A stretch of DNA of 14,217 nt from an uncultured Alphaproteobacteria bacterium (GCA_938028645.1 CALIMD010000187.1:1-14217), one strand, 5' to 3'. Shown: positions 1-6,606, counted from the first letter of the stretch. Notes: a model not told the origin generated them from the letters alone. Numbers and translations are program-made.

Positions 1-12
1 ACCGGAGGATAT

Positions 13-162
13 TTGAAAAAACTTTCTTATAAAGAAGCGTTTCAAAAATCATACAATGACCTGAGCGAAGAAGAAAGAGCTAAACAAACAGAACTATTAA
101 AAGCTCTACCAAACTTTGATGAGGATGTATTTTATGAGATAAGCGGAATACGAATCAATTAA
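13..162 (+). CDS. Small acidic protein, or the C-terminal end of a larger phage accessory protein
   Basis: The frame reads 49 residues from a TTG at 13 to TAA at 160-162. GGAGG at 4-8 sits four bases before the TTG, so a local start is possible. The same frame is also open to the left edge of the window, so this may be the end of a longer gene. The product is charged and helical, with a C-terminal stretch LPNFDEDVFYEISGIRIN. From memory, similar endings occur in small phage proteins with pentapeptide-like or DUF7666-like domains, but I cannot confirm that. After the TAA the frame stays open for another 18 coiled-coil-like codons (to 219), which suggests a nonsense mutation in a once longer gene. 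The function is unknown. Confidence 0.45.
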   Translation: MKKLSYKEAFQKSYNDLSEEERAKQTELLKALPNFDEDVFYEISGIRIN

Positions 163-340
163 CGCAATGACATACAAGATAAAGTTAATGAACTAAAATC
201 TGAAATAGCTAAATTATAAGCTAGACCTTCCAGACTATAATGATGGTTGGAATATGCTTAAAAATTGTTCTCCGTACGCGCGTAGAAGCATTGAGGGGGT
301 AACAGTTAATCCCCAATTTGTTCCAAAATATAGGCTATAA
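163..340 (+). pseudogene. Possible decayed continuation of the gene at 13-162
   Basis: This stretch has no convincing intact gene. Directly after the TAA at 160-162 the same frame reads RNDIQDKVNELKSEIAKL and stops at 217-219, which looks like a coiled-coil tail. A different frame is then open to TAA at 338-340. It includes an ATG at 254 and 28 codons (MLKNCSPYARRSIEG and onward) but has no clear ribosome site. One reading is a single gene carrying a stop and a frameshift. The other is that only the first 49 codons are translated. I cannot tell these apart from one sequence. Confidence 0.3.
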
Positions 341-362
341 AAAAAGCCGCAATAAGCGGCTT
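339..362 (-). terminator. Rho-independent terminator of the Cro-like gene
   Basis: Read on the minus strand, a 7-bp perfect stem AAGCCGC/GCGGCTT (344-350 with 356-362) and a five-base loop are followed by a run of seven T. The stem overlaps the stop codon of the gene at 361-597, so it ends that leftward transcript. The plus strand has no T run after the stem. Confidence 0.85.
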
Positions 363-597
363 AATCATTGTCCCAGTCTATATCTGGTCTCAAATCATAT
401 CTAGTTAATTTACCATCGGTAATATGCTCGGCTTTGATTGCCCCTTTTTTTGATGTTCTGCCTCTGTTATGCCAGCCATCGACGCTAGGAGATTTAATTC
501 CCATGAGCTTTGCTAAAGCGTAGCGTGATCCAGCGAACTCGATTAGTTTGTCCAGCGACTCGCGCTGTTGTTGTTTTATCATTTGTAACGGATTCAT
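361..597 (-). CDS. Cro/YdaS-like helix-turn-helix regulator
   Basis: This 78-residue protein carries a helix-turn-helix at about residues 22-48. The stretch SRYALAKLMGIKSPSVDGWH is the pattern of Cro/YdaS-type phage regulators (turn around LMGIKSPSV, recognition helix ending in W). It faces away from the recombination genes, with a 117-base promoter region between them, which is the usual place for a lambdoid-type switch protein. It most likely binds operators at 598-714 and sets early gene expression. The start ATG at 597 has only a weak GGG upstream. No second, full-length CI-type repressor is visible, so it could be the repressor or the Cro partner of a repressor outside the window. It ends in an intrinsic terminator. 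Confidence 0.75.
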   Translation of the reverse strand: MNPLQMIKQQQRESLDKLIEFAGSRYALAKLMGIKSPSVDGWHNRGRTSKKGAIKAEHITDGKLTRYDLRPDIDWDND

Positions 598-714
598 CGT
601 TATTGCCCTATATAGTTTTTTATATTGTAGCGCATGTATTCAAATAAAAAAAGCTTGTCATTCTGTTTTTGTTGGTGTACTATTTACTCACAGTAAAAAC
701 AAAGGAAAAATAAA
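598..714 (+). promoter_or_regulatory. Divergent early control region with a strong rightward promoter
   Basis: A sigma70-type promoter points right: TTGTCA at 655-660, a 17-bp spacer, and TACTAT at 678-683. AAAGGA lies ahead of the ATG at 715. On the minus strand, TACAAT is a possible -10 for the leftward regulator gene, without a good -35. An 8-bp palindrome CTATATAG at 608-615 lies on the leftward side and could be an operator. Confidence 0.7.
683..697. promoter_or_regulatory. Candidate operator dyad at the early promoter
   Basis: TTTACT and AGTAAA are perfect 6-bp inverted arms around the three bases CAC. The dyad begins at the last base of the -10 box and covers the expected start of transcription, so a bound dimer would block the rightward promoter. 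The Cro-like protein next door is the obvious candidate binder. This is inference from position and symmetry. Confidence 0.45.
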
Positions 715-1452
715 ATGTCTTATTTATCGCAACTAACTAAACCAACTGCCGATAAACCTATCATTATGACCATTTTTGGTAATTCAGGGCTTGGTAAAAC
801 AACACTTGCGGCAAGTTTTGAAAAGCCTATATTGATTCCTATTGAAGATGGAACGGCTAGCCTTATAGGTCAAGATGTGTCTATTATGCCTAGACCGAAA
901 AGCCAGCAAGAGCTTCTGGCGCAAATAATAGAACTAGCAAAAGAAGAGCACGAATTTAAAACGTTGATCATAGATAGTATTTCAGCGCTTGATACTATGT
1001 TAGTGAAAGAGGTTATCGATTCTGATAAACAAACTAAGAAACGTTCTTTAAATGCTGTTCACGGGGGTTTTGGGAGTGGCTTTAGCATGTTAAGCCAATT
1101 GCACTATGAGATTAAAGCCTACTGCGATAAGCTTTCTAAAGTAAAGAACATGAATATCATTTTTATTAGCCATGCTAATGATAAAACAATCAGTCCACCC
1201 GATGGTGAGCCGTACTCAATTATTACTCTTGATATGACTAAGCAATCAATTGATCCATATGTTAACCAAGTTGATATAGTGGCATTTGTTAAGCTTGAAA
1301 TGATGGTTAGCGATAACAAGGCTTTTTCGACTGGAAAACGTTCTATATGCTGTCATGCAGTTGCTAACAATGTTTCTAAGAACCGATTCGGAATCGACAA
1401 AGACTTACCTTTTGTAAAAGGAGAAAATCCATTTAAAGAATATTTAAAATAA
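715..1452 (+). CDS. Sak4-type phage recombination ATPase (AAA_24 family)
   Basis: The 245-residue protein has a RecA-like nucleotide-binding core. The Walker A motif is GNSGLGKT (residues 22-29), and a Walker B-like strand TLIIDS has its acidic residue at position 87. A third core strand reads IIFISHAND near residues 149-157. Phage ATPases of this size and layout are annotated as ATP-binding protein, AAA_24 or Sak4, single-strand annealing or RecA-like recombinases. The next gene encodes an SSB-like protein, which is the usual partner of Sak4 and strengthens the call. It would act on single-stranded phage DNA during replication and recombination. It is the first gene after the strong early promoter, with AAAGGA a few bases before the ATG. 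A general phage AAA ATPase not acting in annealing remains possible. Confidence 0.75.
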   Translation: MSYLSQLTKPTADKPIIMTIFGNSGLGKTTLAASFEKPILIPIEDGTASLIGQDVSIMPRPKSQQELLAQIIELAKEEHEFKTLIIDSISALDTMLVKEVIDSDKQTKKRSLNAVHGGFGSGFSMLSQLHYEIKAYCDKLSKVKNMNIIFISHANDKTISPPDGEPYSIITLDMTKQSIDPYVNQVDIVAFVKLEMMVSDNKAFSTGKRSICCHAVANNVSKNRFGIDKDLPFVKGENPFKEYLK

Positions 1453-1463
1453 CAAGCTTTTTA

Positions 1464-1495
1464 GGCTTGACATAAGAATCAAGCCATTATATACT
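1464..1495 (+). promoter_or_regulatory. Near-consensus sigma70 promoter with an overlapping dyad
   Basis: TTGACA at 1467-1472 and TATACT at 1490-1495 are separated by exactly 17 bp. An inverted repeat GGCTTG (1464-1469) and CAAGCC (1480-1485) surrounds the -35 box and could bind a repressor. The promoter would give the SSB-like gene at 1540 extra transcripts, independent of the early promoter. This fits a protein needed in large amounts. Confidence 0.75.
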
Positions 1496-1539
1496 GACAA
1501 CACTTGAAGACAACGTAATTAATTATCTAGGAGATACAA

Positions 1540-2148
1540 ATGTCTAATTTCTTTAATCGTTTTAACCAGTCTAAAGGCGAAGTTACTAAACCAGCAGGAT
1601 TTGGAGTTATACCGGGCGGAACTATTGCAATGGCTGTAATCATTAAGGCAGAGCTTCGAGAATCAAAATACGGAATGAATTACAGCTTTGCTTATAAATT
1701 GCTTGACGGTGATTTTAAAGGTCGTGTTATTTTTCACAAAGTTAGAGTATTTGATGAAGATGAAAAGAAGGCTGATCGTCACATGGATATGTTCAAGAAA
1801 CTGTATACTATTTGTGGTGTAGAAATGACGTGTTCTGGAGATTATCCTCAAAATCAAGATTTAATTGGATTTGTTAACAAGACAATCATTATTGAAACTG
1901 GAATATGGGAAATGATCGGAAATGACGACGAATACCGTGAGGGGAACTGGATTCAACAGGTAGAAGCCCCGACCGGTGATCATGTTCCAGTAACTGGCAC
2001 AGAGTTCAACAAAGGTGAAGCGGCTCTTAGGGGGGCAAGTCAACCAGTGGTTAATCCAATGTCAGCGCCTACAACTCAATTTGTACCACAACAACAAGCG
2101 CCCGCTATGCAAGCTAACCCTGATTTAAGTGACTCAATCCCGTTCTAA
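1540..2148 (+). CDS. DUF669-type SSB-like protein of the recombination module
   Basis: The protein has 202 residues. Its N-terminal two thirds (about 15-135) resemble DUF669 phage proteins: a beta-rich domain starting GVIPGGTIAMAVIIKAELRE, with a YKLLDGDFKGRVIFHKVRVF stretch in the middle. The last 60 residues are a flexible, Q- and P-rich tail ending DLSDSIPF, which copies the acidic-hydrophobic tip of bacterial SSB proteins. Seen together, a DNA-binding core, a loose tail and an SSB-type tip point to a single-strand DNA-binding protein that recruits host repair or replication proteins. It follows a Sak4-like ATPase, a common pairing. It has its own promoter and a good GGAGA ribosome site. 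The N-terminus MSNFFNR is shared with the nuclease at 4880. Confidence 0.75.
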   Translation: MSNFFNRFNQSKGEVTKPAGFGVIPGGTIAMAVIIKAELRESKYGMNYSFAYKLLDGDFKGRVIFHKVRVFDEDEKKADRHMDMFKKLYTICGVEMTCSGDYPQNQDLIGFVNKTIIIETGIWEMIGNDDEYREGNWIQQVEAPTGDHVPVTGTEFNKGEAALRGASQPVVNPMSAPTTQFVPQQQAPAMQANPDLSDSIPF

Positions 2149-2150
2149 TA

Positions 2151-2173
2151 AAAAATCCCAGCGCAATGCTGGG
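2151..2173 (-). terminator. Hairpin after the SSB-like gene, oriented as a minus-strand terminator
   Basis: CCCAGC (2157-2162) and GCTGGG (2168-2173) form a perfect 6-bp stem with a five-base loop. The A run lies on the left, so only the minus-strand transcript would have the T run of an intrinsic terminator. No minus-strand gene ends here. It may stop antisense transcription or protect the 3' end of the SSB-like mRNA. Confidence 0.5.
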
Positions 2174-2205
2174 AAAGCATTTTCTCTAGGTCAAGGAATA
2201 TAATA

Positions 2206-2649
2206 ATGCATAATAGTTGCGATAGATACCGCTGGTATCATCTTTTTATATCAGAAGATAGATCAAACGTAGACAAATCAATGGCAGTTTATGAAGAAGC
2301 ACCGGAAAGGGGCAAAACTTCTTTGTGTGGTGAGTGTCCCTATTTTAAGCTATGTAAGCCAGATATAAAGGCAGTAATACCTAAAGCTGACTGCCTTACA
2401 TGTGGGTTTATGAACATCGATTACATTAAACAAACCGCCTCTTGCGATAAAGGCCTTAAATTCAATGGTCGATGTAACAGTCATGTTTATCGTCCGGATT
2501 TTATATCATTCGATCAGCCGATACACTGGCATGATGACAAGGGCAGTTTAGAATATTCCGACTTCTCAAATGGCTTGAATCCAGCAAATGATGACAAAGA
2601 GCATTTTTTTAGTTGGCAGTTAGAAGAGGTTTTTAACAATGTGGATTAA
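2206..2649 (+). CDS. Cysteine-rich, probably zinc-binding phage protein
   Basis: The 147-residue protein has two cysteine clusters: C41, C44 and C50, then C63, C66, C80 and C90 with H93. The second cluster and the following HVYRPDFISF segment resemble a small family often found beside phage recombination genes and sometimes labelled oxidoreductase or Cas4-like; this is from memory. I see no PD-(D/E)XK nuclease motif and no redox CXXC fold that would prove either label. The ATG follows CAAGGA (2192-2197). The 3' end overlaps the helicase start by 11 bases, so the two are probably translated together. It may act as a helicase or recombination accessory protein; the function is not known. Confidence 0.6.
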   Translation: MHNSCDRYRWYHLFISEDRSNVDKSMAVYEEAPERGKTSLCGECPYFKLCKPDIKAVIPKADCLTCGFMNIDYIKQTASCDKGLKFNGRCNSHVYRPDFISFDQPIHWHDDKGSLEYSDFSNGLNPANDDKEHFFSWQLEEVFNNVD

Positions 2650-4279
2650 ATTGCGTCCATACCAAGAAGAAGCAATCCAGTCAGCTAGAGAGTGGTTTTC
2701 TAAGAGAAGAGAGCCTTGCATATTAAACTGCGCTGTAGGAAGTGGTAAAAGCTTGATGATGGCCGCTATTGCCGATATGACAGCCAAGAAAAACGGCACT
2801 GCTTTGATGATTGCTCCCACAATGGAGCTAGTCGAACAAAATGCAATTGAATATTATAAATATACTCGTCGCACCGACTTTGGCATAGTGTGTTCTTCAT
2901 TGGGTAAGAAACAGCTTCATAAGCGGGTAACTTTTGCTTCTCCCGGGTCAATAGTAAACAACAAAATACAAAATCCTAGCGTTATTGTTGTTGATGAAGC
3001 ACACCAAGGCGACTTTATGAACGAAAAATCTATAATGAGTCGGATAATAAGGCAGTATCCAAACTCGCTAGTGATAGGTTTTTCTGGCTCACCTTATCGT
3101 GGCAAGCATTTGTGCTATGGCGAAGAAATGTTTTTCAAAGAGTGTGTTTATGATTTAGATATGCACAAATTAATAAGTATGGGTTATTTGTCAAAGTTCC
3201 GTTACGGATTGGATCACAGCCATGATCTAAATTTTGATAACTGCAAGGTACGCGGTGGAAAATTCCGTGATTCAGAATTATCTGAGGCGGTTGACAGTCA
3301 AAAGAGATTAACGGCTGAAATTATTGAAAACGTTGTCAATATAGTTGATAGCCAAGAAAGGAAAGGTTGTTTTATTTTTGGCTCAACAGTGAAGCATTGC
3401 AAGGAAATAATGCAGTCATTACCACCTGAAAAAACAGGATTAATACTAGGTGAAACACCAAAATCTGAAAGAAAACGTTTAATAAGTCAAGCTAAAGTTG
3501 GAAAGATATTATATCTTGTCAGTAAAGATTGTTTGACCACTGGAGTTAATATACCTCACTTTGATACCATTGCATTTTTACGGCCAACCGAAAGCCGAGT
3601 GATATTTGTTCAGTGCATAGGTCGTGCTTTACGGCTGTCTGAGGGGAAAACGAATGCTTTAATATTAGACTATGCTGGAAACAAAGATCGTCATTCCGAT
3701 GAATTTGTAGCCAGAAAGAAAATTGATGGAGCCGAAGAAGAAGTATTATATGAATTAGATTGCGTAGAATGTGGATGGGTAAATCGTAATACAGCAAGAA
3801 AATGCGAGAATTGTGATTATTTAATTCTATTTAAGGAATGCCACGAATGCGAAGCCAAGAACGACATTACTGCCCGTCATTGTAAATCTTGCGACGCTGA
3901 ATTGATTGATCCTAACGACAAGCTTACGGCAGAAGCATCAGTTGATGACACGATAGAAACCGCCGATGTTAAAGAAATTAGAGTTGAAAAGCACCTCAAG
4001 GGTGATAAAACCATGATCAAAATTGGCTACCTGCTCGACTTGCCCGGTATTGATCGATTCTTTGGTAAATGGGTATGGGAATATCACCTAACTACAGAAA
4101 AATACTGGTCTATAAAGCTGTGGAATCGTGTTATTGATGATCTAGTTGGCTCTCGGTTTGACAATATGTATAGCGTCGATGAATGCATAAATCGTGCCAA
4201 TGATTTTAAATGTCCTAAACAATTGAAATACAAGATCAATGGCAAATATATTGATGTGCTTGAAAGATTGACCGATTAG
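2639..4279 (+). CDS. DEAH-type superfamily 2 helicase with two zinc ribbons
   Basis: The protein has 546 residues. The order of motifs is that of SF2 helicases: RPYQEEAI near residue 6, Walker A AVGSGKS (32-38), DEAH (119-122), SGSP (149-152) and motif VI QCIGRALR (about 325-332). Two CXXC...CXXC zinc ribbons follow: C375, C378, C389, C392 and C401, C404, C415, C418. About 100 residues of unassigned C-terminal sequence come after them, rich in aromatics, perhaps a DNA-binding or partner domain. It likely unwinds or remodels DNA at the phage origin or at recombination intermediates, as RecG/Rad25/UvsW-like phage helicases do. It overlaps the cysteine-rich gene at its start. No helicase loader or DnaB-type helicase is seen nearby, so it may be the main phage helicase. 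Confidence 0.85.
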   Translation: MWIKLRPYQEEAIQSAREWFSKRREPCILNCAVGSGKSLMMAAIADMTAKKNGTALMIAPTMELVEQNAIEYYKYTRRTDFGIVCSSLGKKQLHKRVTFASPGSIVNNKIQNPSVIVVDEAHQGDFMNEKSIMSRIIRQYPNSLVIGFSGSPYRGKHLCYGEEMFFKECVYDLDMHKLISMGYLSKFRYGLDHSHDLNFDNCKVRGGKFRDSELSEAVDSQKRLTAEIIENVVNIVDSQERKGCFIFGSTVKHCKEIMQSLPPEKTGLILGETPKSERKRLISQAKVGKILYLVSKDCLTTGVNIPHFDTIAFLRPTESRVIFVQCIGRALRLSEGKTNALILDYAGNKDRHSDEFVARKKIDGAEEEVLYELDCVECGWVNRNTARKCENCDYLILFKECHECEAKNDITARHCKSCDAELIDPNDKLTAEASVDDTIETADVKEIRVEKHLKGDKTMIKIGYLLDLPGIDRFFGKWVWEYHLTTEKYWSIKLWNRVIDDLVGSRFDNMYSVDECINRANDFKCPKQLKYKINGKYIDVLERLTD

Positions 4280-4338
4280 TAAAACTTGTTTATTATTTGT
4301 TTTGCAGCCTGATAACTGCGTTAAACAAAGAAAAAACT

Positions 4339-4412
4339 AAGCCTGTTGTGGCTTGTGCGTTGGGTCGTTTTTCTACCCTTATCAGAGCGCACAAGCGATG
4401 ATGGGCTTTTTT
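4339..4412 (+). ncRNA. Nested hairpin ending in a T run: structured RNA, attenuator or terminator
   Basis: Three nested pairings can be read. AAGCC (4339-4343) pairs with GGCTT (4404-4408), GCTTGTGCG (4351-4359) pairs perfectly with CGCACAAGC (4388-4396), and GGGT (4362-4365) pairs with ACCC (4375-4378). A T run at 4407-4412 follows, so the whole can end transcription. AAGCC can also pair with GGCTT at 4349-4353, which would break the long stem. The element lies 60 bases after the helicase stop and 72 bases before the membrane gene. A weak promoter (TTGTTT near 4287, TGATAA near 4310) could start a short RNA here. It may be a small RNA, an attenuator of the downstream genes, or only a large terminator. 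Confidence 0.5.
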
Positions 4413-4425
4413 ATTGGATAAAGAA

Positions 4426-4482
4426 ATGAACAAATTAATTTCAGTCAACATTGAAACTGTGAACATCAAGGAAATTAATTAA
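4426..4482 (+). CDS. Possible 18-residue leader peptide
   Basis: ATG at 4426 opens an 18-codon frame (MNKLISVNIETVNIKEIN) that stops one base before the start of the next gene. It lies just after the structured RNA with a weak GGATAAAG ribosome site. A leader peptide coupled to the downstream membrane gene is possible, but so short a frame also arises by chance. Confidence 0.25.
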   Translation: MNKLISVNIETVNIKEIN

Positions 4483-4483
4483 T

Positions 4484-4864
4484 ATGCTTGAACATTGCGC
4501 AAACATATTGGAATCATTAACTGTTTTACTTATTAGCTTTTCATTTCTTTTGGTTGCTATTGCTTTAATTATTTATATTATTGTTGTCTTTATTGAGCTA
4601 ATTCGAGCCAGTAATGATCATCATGAATCTTACTTGAGACATAATCCGCCAACTTCGAACCCTAGTTTGCCAGAAACAAACACGAAAGCACCAATGCCAA
4701 AGGTGAAGGCACCTAGGGTTAGTGGTGGGATACAACCGACTACAACAATAAATACATTAGGCAGGCCACCAAAAATCCCAATAAAGACAAGAAAGCGTAT
4801 AAGGCGCGGCTATCAACCAAACAAGCCAAGCGGAACCAATAAGAATCCACCCAGAAAGCCATAA
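4484..4864 (+). CDS. Small membrane protein with a proline-rich basic tail
   Basis: The protein has 126 residues. Residues 11-40 are one long, very hydrophobic segment, enough for one or two tightly packed membrane helices. The rest (about 50-126) is rich in proline, lysine and arginine, with repeated P-x-x-P spacing and a highly basic end (KTRKRIRRGYQPNKP). The likely layout is a membrane anchor with a disordered, positively charged tail that could touch nucleic acid or phospholipid. CAAGGA at 4467-4472 is its ribosome site. I do not recognise a family. Its place between helicase and nuclease genes suggests a role in replication, such as membrane tethering, or in superinfection exclusion. 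Confidence 0.55.
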   Translation: MLEHCANILESLTVLLISFSFLLVAIALIIYIIVVFIELIRASNDHHESYLRHNPPTSNPSLPETNTKAPMPKVKAPRVSGGIQPTTTINTLGRPPKIPIKTRKRIRRGYQPNKPSGTNKNPPRKP

Positions 4865-4879
4865 TTAGAGTAAAATATA

Positions 4880-5254
4880 ATGTCAAACTTTTTTAATAGA
4901 CCGCCAAGAAGAACTAAAGGCCCTAGTGAGACACAAGAAGCAATCACGCTGGCTAGTTATATGCGTATGCACTTACCAGAAATTCTGTTTGCGCATTTGG
5001 CCAACGAAAATCAACAATCAAAAATGAGTGAAGGGCTTCTGCCGGGATTGCCTGATTATCTAATTGCAGAAGCTCGGGGTGTATATTTTGGTTTATTCCT
5101 AGAATTAAAAAGGAGAGATAAAACCAATAAACCAACAAAAAAACAGATTGATTGCATGGAAAAACTGGAGTCAAGAGGCTATAAGTGCGTAGTGGGTTAC
5201 GGATGGAAAGAAAGTGTTGAACTAATAAAAGAATATTTGTCCTTGACAAGCTAA
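4880..5254 (+). CDS. VRR-NUC domain nuclease
   Basis: The 124-residue protein matches the compact VRR-NUC type of the PD-(D/E)XK nucleases. Expected catalytic parts are an early glutamate (E17 or E20), GLPD with D59, the LELK strand with E75 and K77, and Q89 in the following helix. The usual pattern of this family is E...G-x-PD...ELK...Q, and all parts are present. Such small phage enzymes cut branched DNA or act as resolvases. It sits between the helicase and an exonuclease, which fits recombination or DNA processing. Its first seven residues, MSNFFNR, equal those of the SSB-like protein at 1540 although the codons differ. Confidence 0.8.
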   Translation: MSNFFNRPPRRTKGPSETQEAITLASYMRMHLPEILFAHLANENQQSKMSEGLLPGLPDYLIAEARGVYFGLFLELKRRDKTNKPTKKQIDCMEKLESRGYKCVVGYGWKESVELIKEYLSLTS

Positions 5255-5271
5255 AAAAACTTTATTAACCT
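5243..5271 (+). promoter_or_regulatory. Possible promoter for the exonuclease gene
   Basis: A perfect -35 TTGACA (5243-5248) overlaps the end of the nuclease gene, and TAACCT lies 17 bp downstream as a poor -10. The strength rests on the -35 only. The exonuclease gene starts 38 to 53 bases later, which is a fair distance. Confidence 0.4.
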
Positions 5272-5308
5272 ATACAAACACTAACCAATTTATTTGAACC
5301 GAAATATT

Positions 5309-6124
5309 ATGATTAAGAGATTAGATAAAATTAGCCAACTAATTCATCATGTACCAGAAAATTTTAAAGGCAGAGAAGTTGGCGACGAACGCAATGTTGT
5401 TTTCCTTGATACAGAAACAACCGGCCTAGAATGGTTAACATGTGACATTATTGAGCTTGGAATGAAGAAGGTTTCATATTCGCCAAGTGAAAAACGGCTA
5501 GTTTCCTGTATTGATTCATTCAACCAATTAGAAGCAACGATTAATCCGCTACCTGAAAAAATAATTGAAATAACAGGCATTACCGATGAAATGTTAATCG
5601 ATCAAGAAATTGATGATGCAGCCGTTGAGTTGTTTTTGGAAGATGTTGATTTAATTGTAGCCCACAACGCTTCTTTTGACAGGCCATTTTTCAATAAGCG
5701 CTTTCCTAGCATCGATAATGGCCGTATCTGGTCTTGCAGCAGAGATGATGCTACTTGGTCAGAAGCAACGACCAAGTTAGAATGGCTAGTATTCCGTGCT
5801 GGTTACTATTATGATGCGCACAGGGCAATAGCAGACTGCGAAGCTTTAGCTTGGCTTATGCGACTAAATTCAGGGGCATTTGCTCAATTGCTGGATAGAG
5901 TATCTCAATCGTCGTTCATGGTGTACGCCACTAAGTTTCCATTCAGCTGCAATGCAAAACTAAAAGCCAACGGCTACCGTTGGAATCAGTCGCAACGTGT
6001 ATGGGCTAAAAACGTTCTTGAATCTGAATTGAAAGAAGAAAAATTGAAGTTAAACAAGATTACAGAGTTTGGGGGAAGCATTGCGACTGTTGTTGAAGTC
6101 GATCAAAAGAAAAGATTTCTTTAA
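5309..6124 (+). CDS. DEDDh 3'-5' exonuclease (DnaQ/RNase T-like)
   Basis: All five active-site residues of DEDDh exonucleases are visible. Counted from ATG 5309 they are D34 and E36 in FLDTETTG, D124 in NASFDRPF, H171 in DAHRAIADCEAL and D176. The exonuclease domain fills residues 30-190. The C-terminal part (about 200-245) contains ATKFPFSCNAKLKANGYRWN, a small add-on domain that often follows this exonuclease in phage and host proteins. The role is probably proofreading-like trimming, or 3' end resection feeding the Sak4/SSB annealing set. An in-frame TTG at 5294 would add five residues; neither start has a clear ribosome site, and I prefer ATG 5309. Confidence 0.85.
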   Translation: MIKRLDKISQLIHHVPENFKGREVGDERNVVFLDTETTGLEWLTCDIIELGMKKVSYSPSEKRLVSCIDSFNQLEATINPLPEKIIEITGITDEMLIDQEIDDAAVELFLEDVDLIVAHNASFDRPFFNKRFPSIDNGRIWSCSRDDATWSEATTKLEWLVFRAGYYYDAHRAIADCEALAWLMRLNSGAFAQLLDRVSQSSFMVYATKFPFSCNAKLKANGYRWNQSQRVWAKNVLESELKEEKLKLNKITEFGGSIATVVEVDQKKRFL

Positions 6125-6146
6125 AAAAATGGGGCTGTTACGCCCC
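6125..6146 (-). terminator. Hairpin after the exonuclease gene, with its T run on the minus strand
   Basis: GGGGC (6131-6135) and GCCCC (6142-6146) form a perfect stem with a six-base loop, one base after an A run that directly follows the stop codon. As at 2151-2173, only minus-strand RNA would have the T run. On the plus strand it is a bare hairpin and may shield the mRNA end. Confidence 0.45.
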
Positions 6147-6173
6147 TAACATCTATGGAATCAAGGAGAAAAA

Positions 6174-6344
6174 ATGAAACCGCTCATTTATAAGTATGCA
6201 CAATCTGAAATAAAACGCAAGTTGAAAGAAATTGATTATCTTGCCGAGAGATTCGCGCTACATGTTTTAGAAAATAATCCGTCTCGCTTGAATCTTGATG
6301 ATGATAACCTGTTTGATGATTTTGAAATATGGAGATTACATTAA
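6174..6344 (+). CDS. Small charged hypothetical protein
   Basis: A 56-residue frame starts at ATG 6174 behind a strong CAAGGAGA ribosome site. The first half is basic and helical (SEIKRKLKEIDYLAERFALH). The second half is acidic (LDDDNLFDDFEIW). No known family is recognised. Its TAA shares one base with the next ATG (TAATG), so the two genes are probably translationally coupled. The good ribosome site and the tight link support a real gene. Confidence 0.6.
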   Translation: MKPLIYKYAQSEIKRKLKEIDYLAERFALHVLENNPSRLNLDDDNLFDDFEIWRLH

Positions 6345-6487
6345 TGAACATTTTATTAATTACACTCGCTTGCTTGCCTTTTGCGGCCTTCATACTTGCT
6401 TCTGTGCTTGTTGATTCTGGTTTGCTTGATATGGCTAACGGCGACTTTGAAACTACAAGTGATTTGCCAAATGAGCTTAACTGCTAA
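6344..6487 (+). CDS. Very small single-pass membrane protein
   Basis: A 47-residue frame starts at the TAATG overlap with the previous gene. Residues 2-24 are strongly hydrophobic (NILLITLACLPFAAFILAS), either a membrane helix or an uncleaved signal anchor. The short tail is acidic and polar. It is followed by, and overlaps, a second tiny membrane protein, so the two may form a complex. Small paired phage membrane proteins can act in lysis control or exclusion, but nothing specific is visible. Confidence 0.5.
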   Translation: MNILLITLACLPFAAFILASVLVDSGLLDMANGDFETTSDLPNELNC

Positions 6488-6602
6488 ACTATCAATTGGA
6501 ACATTAGTATTTGCTATCCTTTCTATTTTTTTTAAACCTTTATTATTTGTTGGCTTTGGAGTTTTGATTAGCTCCATTATCTCAAAATTTCATAGGAGTT
6601 AA
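6471..6602 (+). CDS. Second tiny hydrophobic membrane protein
   Basis: A 43-residue frame starts at ATG 6471, 17 bases before the previous stop, in another frame. Nearly all of residues 8-38 are hydrophobic, probably two short membrane helices around a K-P turn (FFKPLLFVGFG). The end is basic (KFHRS), which would place the C-terminus in the cytoplasm. A longer reading from 6381 has no ribosome site and runs through the preceding gene, so I reject it. The ribosome site for ATG 6471 is weak, so coupling to the gene before is likely. The function is unknown. Confidence 0.45.
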   Translation: MSLTAKLSIGTLVFAILSIFFKPLLFVGFGVLISSIISKFHRS

Positions 6603-6606
6603 AAAG

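Noticed and set aside
2157..2173. Plus-strand terminator after the SSB-like gene
   Set aside because: No T run follows the stem on the plus strand, and the next gene lies only 30 bases on.
5347..5580. Minus-strand ORF opposite the exonuclease gene
   Set aside because: It is a shadow of the DEDDh exonuclease coding sequence and has no features of its own.
6381..6470. Longer start for the second tiny membrane protein
   Set aside because: No ribosome site, and it would fully overlap the preceding small gene in another frame.
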